Source: Proteles cristata cristata
Lineage: Eukaryota; Chordata; Mammalia; Carnivora; Hyaenidae
Direction: 5' to 3'
DNA: 64,000 nucleotides
Assembly (NCBI GenBank): GCA_017311185.1
Contig: JAESUZ010005464.1
Coordinates: forward strand, 62,001 to 126,000
A model generated the notes under the pieces. That model ran no database searches. It was not told where the DNA came from and saw nothing but the letters and a program-made list of their open reading frames with translations. The position numbers and the translations under genes are program-made. The stretch's first letter is position 1. Each line of letters begins with the position of its first letter. This document shows, in pieces, positions 47,315 through 57,420 of this stretch.

Positions 47315-47893
47315 TTAGTTTGGCCAAAATCATGCACTGTGCCCTAAAAAGGATGACAGAAAAAGTACAGGGGAAGATTCTTAATAATAATTGTATTTAC
47401 AACCTTGGTCCTAGCCCAACAAGATGGAGAGAAGGTGGACCCAAAACCCCATGCCAGAGACTGGAAATCCAATACATCGCCAAATATCTGGGTTAGGGAG
47501 AGGGTTTTACAGTCACAAAATTATTCTTTTCAGCCTCTACCGAACTGACGTTCACTCTGAGACTTCTTGTGATCACACTTTTTATGTTAGTAGCCCTCAC
47601 ATGGGACCCAATTCCTTCTCAGAGACTCCACCTGTCACTTGCCCCCTCATCTCTACCACCTCTGCCAACACATGTAGCAGCAATTTCACTGAAAAGGTGG
47701 GAGCCACCACATGGCTGTGATGGGGGACAAGTTTTGCAGGCCATCCCAACTTACACTGTAAGAAAAGCACTTGAGAACCACACTGGTCCTTGTAGCTCTC
47801 CTACTATCAGCAATTTCTTAGTGGTTGTAGTCAACCTAGCCATTTAAGCTCCCACGGCTTTGCTGACTCCACTCACTACTCTCCCTTCACACC
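47315..47893. other. Single-copy-looking sequence
   Basis: Two overlapping forward frames (47424-47847) have no recognisable domain. No repeat recognised. Confidence 0.4.
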
Positions 47894-47982
47894 GGGTATG
47901 GGTTGAATTATGTCCCTCAAAAAGGTATATCTGAGCCCAAGCCCCACCATCTGCAGAGGTGACCATCTTTAGAAATAGTCTT

Positions 47983-48140
47983 GTGAGTCTCCTGGGTGGC
48001 TCAATTGGTTAAGCGACTAACTCTTGGTTTCGGCTCAGGTCATGATCTCATGATTTGTGAGGTAAAGCCTCACATCAGGCTCTGGGCTGCTGGTGTGGAG
48101 CCTGCTTGGGATCTTCTCTCTCAAAATAAATAAACTTAAA
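47983..48140 (+). mobile_element. CAN-type SINE, forward, older, in the LTR
   Basis: gagtctcctgggtggctcaa, gtcatgatctcatgatttg, tail caaaataaataaactt. Short body; inserted near agaaatagtctt. Confidence 0.9.
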
Positions 48141-48153
48141 AAAAATAGAGTCT

Positions 48154-48374
48154 GGGGCACCTGGGTGGCTTAGTCGGTTAAGCGTCCGACTTTCGCTTAG
48201 GTCACGATCTCGCGGTTCGTGGGTTCGAGCCCCGCGTCGGGCTCTGTGCTGACTGCCAGCTCAGAGTCTGGAGCCTGTTACAGAGTCTGTATCTCCCTCT
48301 CTCTCTGACCCTCCCATCCTCATGCTGTCTCTCTCTCTCTCTCTCCCCTAGAAATAAATAAAAATATAAAAAAA
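48154..48374 (+). mobile_element. Young-subfamily CAN-type SINE, forward, in the LTR
   Basis: ggggcacctgggtggcttag, cgactttcgcttaggtcacg, and an intact ggttcgagccccgcgtcggg. The tail is cctagaaataaataaaaat. Duplication aaaaatagagtct on both sides (ending 48153 and 48387). Confidence 0.95.
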
Positions 48375-48436
48375 AAAAATAGAGTCTTTGCAGCTGTATT
48401 CAAGTTAAGATGATGTCATTAAGAGTGGGCCTGATC

Positions 48437-48678
48437 AGGGACGCCTGGGTGGCTTAGTCGGTTAAGCGTCCGACTTTCGCTTAGGTCACGATCTCGCGGT
48501 TGGTGGGTTCGAGCCCCGCGTCGGGCTCTGTGCTGACTGCCAGCTCAGAGCCTGGAGCCTGTTTCAGAGTCTGTGACTCCCTCTCTCTGACCCTCCCCTG
48601 CTCATGCTGTCTCTCTCTCTCTCCTAGAAATAAATAAAACATTAAAAAAAATAAAAAATTAAAAAAATTAAAAAAAAA
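48437..48678 (+). mobile_element. Young-subfamily CAN-type SINE, forward, in the LTR
   Basis: Head agggacgcctgggtggctta with the young diagnostic positions. Perfect 16-bp duplication aagagtgggcctgatc at 48421-48436 and 48679-48694, so the insertion is recent. Confidence 0.97.
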
Positions 48679-49010
48679 AAGAGTGGGCCTGATCCAATTT
48701 GACTAGGGTCCTTATAAAAAAAGAAGAGGCACAACGACACACACAGAGAATGCCTTAAGACCACAGGGTAGAGACTGGAGTGACGCAGTCTGCAGCCGCA
48801 AGCCAAGGAACACCACAGATCGCCAGACACCACCAGAAACTAGTAAGAGGCACAGGCAGATTCTACCCACAGCTCCACGCGAGAATATGGCCCTGCTGAC
48901 ACCGATTTCACATGTCTCACCTCCAAAACTGCGACAGAATAAATGTCTGTTATTTTAAGCCCCCCAGTTTGTGGTATTTTTGTTATCTCAGCCTTAGGAA
49001 AATAATACAA

Positions 49011-49335
49011 CCCTCCCCCCGCCCCTTGTGTCTCTCTCCCTTCCGCTTTCTCAGCAGCGATACTTAGCATGTCTTTTCTTATCTTGACACCTACCCAACT
49101 TTGAACCGTGTGCAGCTAATGAATGTATTTTCTTATTCAAGGGCAGCTCCCTCCCAAAGGTGCCAGAGGTCAAGAAAATGTTGTTTTCTCCACCAGCTAT
49201 AATACATTTAGATTATAAAAACAATCCAAGTGCTCCCGTTAGAGTTGGGGGTCAAAGCAAACTAGCTGCCGCAGACCTTTTTGCTTCATAATCATTGACA
49301 GCTTTCTGGTGTCAATAGGAATGAAGACCTGCATG
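49011..49335. other. Single-copy-looking sequence
   Basis: Nothing recognised. Confidence 0.4.
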
Positions 49336-49339
49336 TTTA

Positions 49340-49645
49340 CGGGAGCCTACAAAGCTGGTGTGAACTGGCATCTCCTTCCCTCTGCTTCATCCAGGTCTGC
49401 TCTCCCACTTCTACTCTTCGCTTTGATCATACTGGCCTCTTTCAGTTCCTTAGTTTCCACCCAGCATTGACTTTGCTGTTCCTGCTGTCTGGAACTCCTT
49501 TCTCCAGACCCCTGTCCCAGCCCTTCTCTAAGCAAATGCCTAATTACTCTCTGACCTCAGCTCAACTGTCATGTCCCCTGAGACGCCTCTCCTGATGCCC
49601 CGGGACTGAGTCACATCCCCCAATTACAGACCTTTATGGCACCCA
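49340..49645 (+). mobile_element. LINE-2 3'-region relic
   Basis: gatcatactggcctctttca, gctgttcctgctgtctggaac, tcagctcaactgtcatgtcc, gagacgcctctcctgatgcc match the familiar L2 line closely. Confidence 0.85.
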
Positions 49646-49955
49646 CTGCTTTTCCTTAGTAATGTTTTTTAGTTTTTAATTACAATAGAAACTCTTTTAA
49701 TTGAGCTCCTGGGGGTGGAATTAACTGATGTTTTCAAATCCATCTGTAAAAGGTATTGACTGATGGCCCAAAGCATGAGAGATGCTTGTGGCTTATACCC
49801 CCATCCCTTCTACCCCCGCCAACTCAGGGTGGCTGGTTTTGTTTCCTAACCTGTTTATGGCAGTTGTACTTGATGACTGTAATTATGTAGTTTAATTAAA
49901 TACCACATCAACTAATCAAAAATGAATATAAAAAGAGAGTTGCTATTTCTATGAG
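49646..49955. other. Single-copy-looking sequence
   Basis: No gene. Its first 40 bases may be the end of the L2. Confidence 0.4.
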
Positions 49956-49966
49956 AACTAACTTAA

Positions 49967-50190
49967 GGGGCGCCTGGGGGGCACAGTCGGTTAAGCATCC
50001 AACTTTGGCTCATGTCATGCTCTCACTGTTTGTGGGTTTGAGACCCACATTGGGCTCTACGCTGACAGCTCTGAGCCTGGAGCCTGCTTCAGATTCTATG
50101 TCTCCCTCTCTCTCTCTACCCGTCTTCCGCTTGTGCTCTCTCTTGCTCTCCCTCTCTCTTTCAAAAATAAATAAGTAAACTTTAAAAAAA
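49967..50190 (+). mobile_element. CAN-type SINE, forward
   Basis: Head ggggcgcctggggggcacag; tail caaaaataaataagtaaac. Flanks aactaacttaa and aactaagttaa, one mismatch. Confidence 0.93.
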
Positions 50191-50474
50191 AAACTAAGTT
50201 AAATGCTTTAGGAAGGCTTGAAAAAGCTGACGGGAAATTGCTCTTAGATTAGTGATAAGTAAGACCAGTGTAAAGGACCAGATTAAAAAAATAATAAAAA
50301 TTTAAATGAAGTCAAGTTATTTCACAAATGTCTTTAAGTTCTCCCTCTAGGTTAAAGTATCTGAAACTGAAAATGTAGATGATCTATATTTGAGTGGACT
50401 TTATACATGAAGGGTGACCCTATCAAATTTGGCAAATAAATGTTCACTTATGTATTTTAAGTAAAAAATAAAAG

Positions 50475-50592
50475 TTTATACATATATACACACACATACA
50501 TTTACAATGTGTGTATACACATATAAGTATACACACATACATTTACAATGTATGTAACACACATATATAAGTGTATATATGTATATACAAAC
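50475..50592. repeat. TA/CA-rich satellite with a 41-bp tandem unit
   Basis: acacacatacatttacaatg occurs at 50490 and again at 50531, giving a 41-bp period, within an (AT/AC)n landscape continuing to 50592. Confidence 0.8.
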
Positions 50593-50703
50593 ACAGCTGA
50601 CCCTTCTTGAACAGCATGGGTTTGAACTGGGTGGGTCCACTTATATGCAGATTTTCTTCAATACAGGACAATACTATAAATGTATTCTCTCTTCCTTGTG
50701 ATT

Positions 50704-50904
50704 TTATTTTTTTTTTAATGTTCATTTATTTTTGAGAGAGACAAAGTGCAAGAGGGGGAGGGGCAGGGAGTGGTGGCGAGAGGATCTAAAGCAGGCTCTG
50801 CACTGGCAACAGAGACCCCAAAGTGGGGCTCCAGTGCACCAACCGTGAGATCATGACGTGAGCCGAAGTTGGACTCTTAACCAACTGAGCCACCTAGGTG
50901 CCCC
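50704..50904 (-). mobile_element. CAN-type SINE, reverse (first of serial pair)
   Basis: ttattttttttttaatgttc, then aaccaactgagccacctagg. Bounded by ccttgtgatt at 50694-50703 and 50905-50914. Confidence 0.95.
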
Positions 50905-50914
50905 CCTTGTGATT

Positions 50915-51144
50915 AAAAAAAATTTTTTTTAATGTTTTATTTATTTCTGACAGAGAGAGAGAGAGAGAGAGTGTGAGCAGGGGAGGGTCAGAGAGAGAAG
51001 GAGACACAGAATCGGAAGCAGGCTCCAGGCTCTGAGCTAGCTGTCAGCACAGAGCCTGATGCAGGGCTCAAACCCATGAACCGTGTGATCATGACCTGAG
51101 CCGAAGTCAGACGCTTAACCAACTGAGCCATCCAGGCGCCCCTC
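50915..51144 (-). mobile_element. CAN-type SINE, reverse (second of serial pair)
   Basis: tttttttaatgttttatttatttc, (GA)n, then ccaactgagccatccaggcg. Bounded by ccttgtgatt at 50905-50914 and 51145-51154, sharing its left copy with the neighbouring SINE. Confidence 0.95.
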
Positions 51145-51384
51145 CCTTGTGATTTTTCTTAATAACATTTTCTTTTCTCTAGATTGCTTCATTGTAAGAA
51201 TACAGTATATAACACATATAACATACAAAATATGTGTCCATCCATTTTTATGTTATCAGTAAGGCTTCCAATCAACAGTAGGCCATAAATTAGTTAAGTT
51301 TTGGGAGAGTAAAAAAGTTACACATGGATTTATGAGGTGTGGGTGCCCCTAGCCCTCCTTGTTGTTCAAGAGCTAACTGCATAT

Positions 51385-51386
<2 letters not shown>

Positions 51387-51426
<40 letters not shown>
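51387..51426. repeat. (CA)n microsatellite
   Basis: 20 uninterrupted AC units directly after the Tigger-like element. Confidence 0.97.
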
Positions 51427-51428
<2 letters not shown>

Positions 51429-51539
51429 TAATGACTTCCCACTTTAACTGCATTTTCCAATTACCTAATCATCTACTAGTCTTGTTCTCACCAGAGCAAA
51501 GGCCTCCTACTGTATGTATTTACAGGTGTGATCATGTGG

Positions 51540-51690
51540 TTCACATTCATCTCCCCCACTTGACTGTGAGTTCCATTACAGCAAGAGGCATGTCTGTCTG
51601 GTTCAACCTCAGAGTCCTACCACCTAGCACTGCCACATAGTACATACTCAGGAAGCATCGTTCTGAATAAATAAGTGAAAGATAATTTCG
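51540..51690 (+). mobile_element. LINE-2 3' end
   Basis: cttgactgtgagttccatta, gcatgtctgtctggttcaac, cctagcactgccacatagta, catactcaggaagc, gaataaataagtg trace the L2 terminus. Confidence 0.8.
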
Positions 51691-52235
51691 CTTAATTTTG
51701 TGCTGTGCAGATGTTAACAGATAATACAGCAAAATATTTAAGCATATTCATGAAAGCTGCTCAAAGCAGTGAAAAAAAAAATGTCCCTCAGAATTTCTCA
51801 AAGTGGTAAATGATAACTTCAGTTCTGCGGAAGACCGTCCAGAGTGTTGGGGCATATTTGAAAACAGTAGTGTCTTTTTTTTCTGATAGGTAAAGTGACC
51901 GCCCTCTTTTATCTGAACAGGACTCTGCAGATGGTTATGAATCGGAACCAGAGAACAAAGGAAACACATTTTACTCTTTTCTCATCTCTTTATGTTGTGA
52001 GAAATCTATCCTCCTCCATGATCCAGGCTTAGTGAAAATAACAGATGGGTTTAATCCATAAAAATGAAAACCTTTTCCCATTTCAACTCCATTTCCTGCT
52101 TTTCTAGGTAAAACAAAACTTTCCCTCAGGAAATGATGTAAATGCACTCACACGTTCTGAAAAGATCCCACAGAACACAAAATACTGCAATGAACTACAC
52201 CATGGTTTTTTTTCATTTATGTTTAATAAAGTAAT
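51691..52235. other. Single-copy-looking sequence
   Basis: No gene recognised. Confidence 0.4.
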
Positions 52236-52239
52236 ATGA

Positions 52240-52460
52240 ATGTGGTAGTAGGAAAAACTATAGCTAGAAGTTAAGCAGTGCTTTCCAATCCCTGCTTCAT
52301 TGTGACTTCCCTCTCTTAGCTTCAATTTCCTGGTCTGTCAAACGAAACTGGTAAAAATATACATACCCTAACTAGTTTACAAAATTGTTGTAAAGGATTA
52401 GCTTTCATAATGTACATGAAGACTTTTGAAATACTATAAAAGGTGATACTGTCATTACCA
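52240..52460 (+). mobile_element. MIR SINE relic
   Basis: tgtgacttccctctcttagc, ttcaatttcctggtctgtca, gttgtaaaggattagctttc, gaaatactataaaaggtgat follow the MIR 3' part. Confidence 0.75.
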
Positions 52461-54200
52461 CTCTAAGGTCCTGTGCCATATTTACTCAACAGCTTGTGTC
52501 CCTGCCCTTCCCTGTGCCTGGCAGGCTTCACACAATTCATTTCCTTTAGCACAGACCCAAGGAGTCTTCTGTTATTGCACTTGACTGTATGATAGAGGTT
52601 ACTGATTTGGAGAAGATAATAATCATCCTGCTCCAAAAAACCTCCTGGGAAAATCCATGGGATACTCAATCCACATCTCTGCCCTGAGACTATTCCTGAC
52701 AGATTTAGAGAGGGGGCATAAGTCAAGACCTCTGTTAAAAAGCACAATTTCATTGCCAGGATGAGTTTAAACTTTAACAGCTTTGGTATCCATCTGTAAA
52801 ATGTCACCATACTAGCAGCTCAAACATAGAAAATCACAAATCCACCTCCCTCAATAAAATATAAAAGTCTAGCATGTCTGCATAATATATGTGCGCTCAA
52901 GCTAGACTAATCTATTCCACAATTACTTCTATTTTTCAGCATTTTTATTTGGCTCTTATCCTACATAATTAATGATGTTTACATGAAAGGTTCTCTAATG
53001 TAAACAGCATAAGTGGATTACTGAAGAAGTCTTAAAACAAATAAACATTTGTCTCCTTTTGAAATTTTCTTCACTCTCCTCTGGCACAAGAGCAGAGTGT
53101 TTTAAATGTCAAGGGGGATATAGAAATCAGGCTTCTGAGGTCCATTCTCTCCTGGTAAGACAGGGCTTATAATTCTGTTTCCTGTAATGGTTGGCTTGGG
53201 GGGTTCACCAGTGACCCTGCTGACCCAACACATCCAGACTCAGAAGCCCGTCTTTTCTTTGGGAGGTTGCCACTGTTTTTCTCCATGACCTTAAACATAA
53301 CACAATATCTGGCCCTTACAGATCGTTTCCTGCAGAGTTTGCAGTGCTGGGATGAGACAATCAGGAGATAAATAAACAAGCTCACTATAAAGACCCGAGA
53401 AAGGCCAGGGGAGAAAACCTACCGGGTTTCTAAATACTTCCACCATCACGATTACATCAATATTGCCCAACTGTGGCTATTCCTGGGACTGTCCCTCCTA
53501 GTCAAATTTCAGATCACAATGCTTTTTCAGTAGCACTATGGAGACAGATTACTGTAAAATAGAGGTGGAATGATAGTCACTACCTGTCAGGACACGTATT
53601 TTTTTTTTTAAGGTATTCTCAAGGAAAATCACTGACATCTAAAGCCTTTTCTTTACTCCTGTTCTCCCAGAGGCAAAGCCCAGGAGCTGGGAGTGAAGAT
53701 ACCTCCCTCCACACCACACACCCAGCCCTTAGGAGGCCTGGGGGAAGCCTGGTTCCTCTGGAAGAAAGGGCGACGTGTCCTCTAAAGTACCTTGCAAGTT
53801 ATCTCTGGAGCTGCAGACCAGACAATAGCAGCAGGCTTTCTCCAGAGCAGACTTTAGTCTCAGGAATGAACATAGAATTGGCAGAGCCTTGAGATCCAAG
53901 AGAAGAACTCAGCCCACGTGAGAGATCCTGATACGAGTCCTATCCAGATTCCCAGGGCACAGCTTGGAACTGAAGCCCAGACCTGGAGGATGATAGGTCA
54001 GATGCCTCTGACAAGCATGTTTTGAGTGAACATACAAGACCTATCACTATACGAAGACCTCCATATTCTCTAAACGCTCTTACTTGCACACCACATCACT
54101 TCCGACATGTTAAAATGTGTACACATCCCACATTTAATTATTCTGATATGAAGAATTTTATAATTTTCCTTTTGAAATTATTTGGCTAAAGTAATTAATT
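52461..54200. other. Single-copy-looking sequence, no gene supported
   Basis: About 1.7 kb without recognisable repeats. The reverse open frames at 52463-52810 and 53167-53385 have no known domain. 52860-53060 is AT-rich. Confidence 0.45.
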
Positions 54201-54219
54201 TAAAATACGCTGTGATTTC

Positions 54220-54370
54220 GGGGTGCCTGGGTGGGCCAATCAGTTGTCTGACTTTAGCTCAGGTCATGATCTCATGGTTTATGAGTTTGAACCCTGCATC
54301 AGGTTCTGTGCTGACAGCTCAGAGCCTGCTTCACATTCTGAGTCTCCCTCTCTCTCTCTGCCCCTCCCCA

Positions 54371-54406
<36 letters not shown>

Positions 54407-54435
54407 GATAAGTAAACAGTAAAAAATTTAAAAAA
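54220..54435 (+). mobile_element. CAN-type SINE, forward
   Basis: Head ggggtgcctgggtgggccaa with a small deletion near the tRNA A-box; tail caaagataagtaaacag. Flanks aaatacgctgtgatttc (54203-54219) and aaatatgctgtgatttc (54436-54452). Confidence 0.94.
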
Positions 54436-54611
54436 AAATATGCTGTGATTTCTCAACACTCATCATGTATATTCAGGAACTCTCAGTTGGTAAGAGCATC
54501 TCATCTACAAACTATTTTCCAATGTAATGAAATTGTTATGGGCCACAAATCCAGCAATTAATGAAGCTGACATAGTATTATATTTTGTGACTGTTTAATA
54601 AATGTTGTTTC

Positions 54612-54774
54612 GGGGTGCCTGGGTGGCTCAGTTGGTTAAGAGTCCAACTTCGGCTCAGGTCATGAGCTCACAGTTCATGAGTTAGAGCCTCGCGTCGGGC
54701 TCTGTGTTGACAGCCAGCTCAGAGCCTGGAGCCTGTTTCAGATTCTGTGTCTCCCTCTCTCTGGCTCGCTCCTG

Positions 54775-54805
<31 letters not shown>

Positions 54806-55041
54806 AAATAAATAATACATTAGGGGCGCCTGGGTGGCTTAGTCAGTTAAGTGTCCAACTTTCGCTTAGGTCATGATCTCACGGTTCGTCGGTTCGAGCC
54901 CCGTGTTGGTCTCTGTGCTGACTGCCAGCTTAGAGCCTGGAGCCTGTTTCAGTCTGTGATTCCCTCTCTCTCTGACCCTCCCCTGCTCACGCTGTTTCTC
55001 TCTCTCCTAGAAATAAATAAAAAACATTAAAAAAATAAATA
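54612..55041 (+). mobile_element. CAN-type SINE with a second SINE in its tail
   Basis: Head ggggtgcctgggtggctcag, older body ending cagaaataaataatacatta at 54822. The rest of its A-rich tail reappears after the inserted copy. Its duplication spans the pair: aataaatgttgtttc (54597-54611) and aataagtgttgtttc (55042-55056). Confidence 0.93.
54823..55032 (+). mobile_element. Young-subfamily CAN-type SINE, nested
   Basis: ggggcgcctgggtggcttag, caactttcgcttaggtcatg, gctgactgccagcttagagc and the tail cctagaaataaataaaaaac. Inserted into the A-rich tail of the SINE at 54612. Confidence 0.95.
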
Positions 55042-55056
55042 AATAAGTGTTGTTTC

Positions 55057-55950
55057 ATTTTGCTTTGGCAGTTTTCATTTCTAACTTTGGAGACTGAAGT
55101 TTCATTTCTAACTTTTCCCAACCTGACTCCAGACTTTTCCCCAGGCACAGCTCAAATGATGAGCACTGTTTTCCCTGTGTCTAGAGGCAAAGCTTGTCCC
55201 TTGGGTTTGTGGCATTCAGTCAAGCATTCCTGAAATGACTGGGCCTGGAGTACAGTGAGTTCTCAGCCATTTCATAGAACCTGCACCCTCAACCAAAAAA
55301 ACAATCATGTGGAGGTACCATACTTTGTGCCATTACCTGAACAACTTCTGAAGATTTTTGTGTATTTTTGGCTCCTTACAGAAATTTACCCATAGTGAAT
55401 GCCATAAGACTTTGCTGTTGGCCTTTGGTGAAGTCATACTTTTCCTGCAGTGTGTGAAATCAGGTTGCATAAATCCAACTCATTTCGTTTTCCAATAAGA
55501 AATGTGATATGGAAGCTGATTTGGAGTTGCACTCCTAGGAAGCTTTTCTGTCACTCTACAAAATGCGAGTTATGCATGTTCCACCAAGGTGTTTATAACT
55601 AGACTCAAGATAACTTCTTTAAAAATATTGTCTCAGCAACTGTGTGGTGGAGTGTACTTTGTAGATTGAGGTTTTTTCTTCCCCCGGAAAGGGAAAGGGA
55701 TGGATTAGGTCTTATCAGAGTGTATCAACTCAAAAATAATCATAAGTAGTCTATTGACAGTCACAAATTGCCGTCTTTTGCTATCAGCAAATGCTGGAGT
55801 GATAAAGCAAAAACTTGGAAACTCTACTTTCTAGACGTGTCCTCCAACAATACCACATCATCGGTGTGGTTTGTTTAGGGGTTGCACTCCCAACCTTGGT
55901 TTGTTTGTTTGTTTGTTTGTTTGTTTTTTAATCACTAAATCCATATTGAC
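55057..55950. other. Single-copy-looking sequence
   Basis: Contains a gtttgtttgtttg run at 55898-55926. No gene. Confidence 0.4.
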
Positions 55951-55954
55951 TGTA

Positions 55955-56140
55955 TAGCGGGAAGCTCGTGGTTACTGGCATCAGACAGGATGAGATGGAA
56001 TCCCATGTCAACCCTCTGAGAATTAGGGCAAGTTATTTTTTCACCTGCAAAATTGTCCCAATAAGGCTTAAAAGGATGGTTCTCAAGCTTAAACAAGTTA
56101 ACGAGTGTAAAGCTGATGTGAGCAATCAATGTTGGCTTTG
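55955..56140 (+). mobile_element. MIR SINE relic
   Basis: ggcatcagacaggatgagat, agggcaagttattttttcac, ctgcaaaattgtcccaataa, ggatggttctcaagcttaaa follow MIR. Confidence 0.7.
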
Positions 56141-56389
56141 AGCATTACTCATTTCATTTTCTCACTATTTAGATTACCACCAATCAAGTGCCTGGCCTCA
56201 GCACTGGACTATGTAGGGGCCTCCTGTCTTTCCAGCCTGTGCTCTGTTCTCAACTACCCCAGTCCCTTCTCATCTCCTTCCAAAAGATGAGTGAGCCTTT
56301 CAGTAGGGAAAGGCAGTCAGTTCAACTCCCTTCCCACACACAAACAAAAACAGGGTGAAACAGAAATTCCTCCAGCTGTCCTTAGCACG

Positions 56390-56690
56390 AAACTGAAAGA
56401 AAGGCCCCATGCATGGCCTGGTTCCTGCCTACCCTATGCAGCCAGTTTTCACCTGTCTCCGCACTCCCTCTACACCTCAGCCATACTAGTCAGTCTTTGG
56501 TGCACTGCCCGTTCCCGGCTCCCTCCAGTGCCACCCTGCCCAAGACGAGCTCTGCCCCTGCCCAACGTGGCGCTTCACTTTCCTGGCTAAAATCTACTTC
56601 AAGTAGTCATTCCCGGCTTTTCATAGGTACACATTCCTTCCCTGTCAATGTATTTAGCTCACTGAACGCATGGCCTATGTAAAGAATAAT
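56390..56690 (+). mobile_element. LINE-2 relic
   Basis: gcatggcctggttcctgcct, ctacacctcagccatactag, then gaacgcatggcctatgt. The order resembles the L2 3' region. The CT-rich open frames inside are incidental. Confidence 0.5.
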
Positions 56691-57039
56691 TTCCTAAATG
56701 TCTGACTTGCTTACGTAACTTTAAATTTGAGAAAGGTACAGCTGCCAGTTTCATCCACCATCTTGTTCCCCATAACCTAGGTCGGCCAGGACCCAGGGGA
56801 GGAAGGCAGTAAACATTAAATGAATGAGTGAACAAACGCCAAGCATGAGTCAAAATAGCCTTTCAAAAAGTTGCCTTAAATGGTTCCCAAACAGACTGGG
56901 TCACTCTTCCGTGGCCTTTTTCTGTTTTGTCTGTCTGTGTATGTGTTTTTCACAGTTTGACCTTGGTTTTCGCCTTTCTCTTTTCCCGCGAAACAGCGAA
57001 ACACCCGAGGCGCGGCCGCAAGCCTCAAAAGAGGTACCC

Positions 57040-57200
57040 GAAGAGAAAGCCTGAAATCCGAGGGGCTGCAGGCCGGGGCGGAAACGCAGGGCAGGGGGCG
57101 GGCGCCGGGCCGGCTGGGGCGGAAGTGCCTGGCGCGAAGCGGAAGCGGCGAAGTAGGCGGCGGGCGGCTCAGGTGGGTGCGGGTGGCCGAGCTGCTGCAG
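57040..57200 (+). other. Possible non-coding first exon
   Basis: Within the island two good donor sequences lie 28 bp apart: ctcag/gtgggt with GT at 57173-57174 and tgcag/gtgggc with GT at 57201-57202. An exon starting near the ETS/GC-box cluster would end at either. The forward frame through here is rich in Arg, Gly and Ala and has no known domain, so it is probably 5' UTR. Transcript evidence is lacking. Confidence 0.3.
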
Positions 57201-57359
57201 GTGGGCGCTCACGTCCCCGCCCGGAGCCCGCAAGCGGGACGGAGGCGGGGCACGCGAGCCCTTTGCTGTGCCACACGCTGCCGATTTCGATTGTTATTAG
57301 GGGGAGTTTAATTCAACCGGGAGCCGTAAATCCACGAGCCTCTGCAGGGGAGATTATTG

Positions 57360-57415
57360 GCGTGTGCGCGCGCGTGTGCGTACGTGTGCGTGGGGGGGGG
57401 GGACGCGCGCGCGCG
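57360..57415. repeat. Alternating CG/TG tract with G-run
   Basis: gtgtgcgcgcgcgtgtgcgt and similar up to 57391, a run of 10 or more G at 57393-57402, then acgcgcgcgcgc. Alternating purine-pyrimidine, so able to form Z-DNA. Confidence 0.9.
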
Positions 57416-57420
57416 ATGAC

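Larger units (their letters stand above)
47894..49010 (+). mobile_element. MLT1-type MaLR LTR carrying three SINEs
   Basis: LTR pieces in order: gggtatgggttgaattatgt (start), ggtgaccatctttagaaata, then ctttgcagctgtattcaagt, ccaatttgactagggtcctt, gcaagccaaggaacaccaca, aaaactgcgacagaataaat and gtttgtggtatttttgttat (end). Removing the three SINEs leaves one continuous solo LTR of about 430 bp. Confidence 0.9.
50594..51379 (+). mobile_element. Tigger-like (TcMar) MITE with two SINE insertions
   Basis: Left end cagctgacccttcttgaaca and right end gttgttcaagagctaactg are inverted-repeat partners. The interior has gggtttgaactgggtgggtc, ctataaatgtattctctctt, taagaatacagtatataaca and gttatcagtaaggcttccaa, the usual non-autonomous Tigger body. 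Without the SINEs it is about 350 bp. The TA target is no longer clear. Confidence 0.82.
56985..57420. promoter_or_regulatory. CpG island, candidate host promoter
   Basis: About 37 CpGs between 56986 and 57260 by eye, roughly 70% GC, while the surrounding DNA is CpG-poor. It contains a NotI site gcggccgc (57012-57019), a GC box gggggcggg (57094-57102), an ETS/GABP-type gcggaagtg (57119-57127), a further gcggaagcgg (57140) and a reverse GC box cccgccc (57217-57223). There is no TATA box. This is the usual build of a broadly expressed, dispersed-start mammalian promoter. Direction is unknown; the donor-like sites favour transcription on the plus strand. Confidence 0.85.

Noticed and set aside
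47424..47847. Possible coding exon pair
   Set aside because: Two overlapping frames without domain, splice support or codon bias. Kept as unclassified unique DNA.
56901..57233. Reverse frame across the same island
   Set aside because: Composition effect only, Pro/Ala-rich, no domain.
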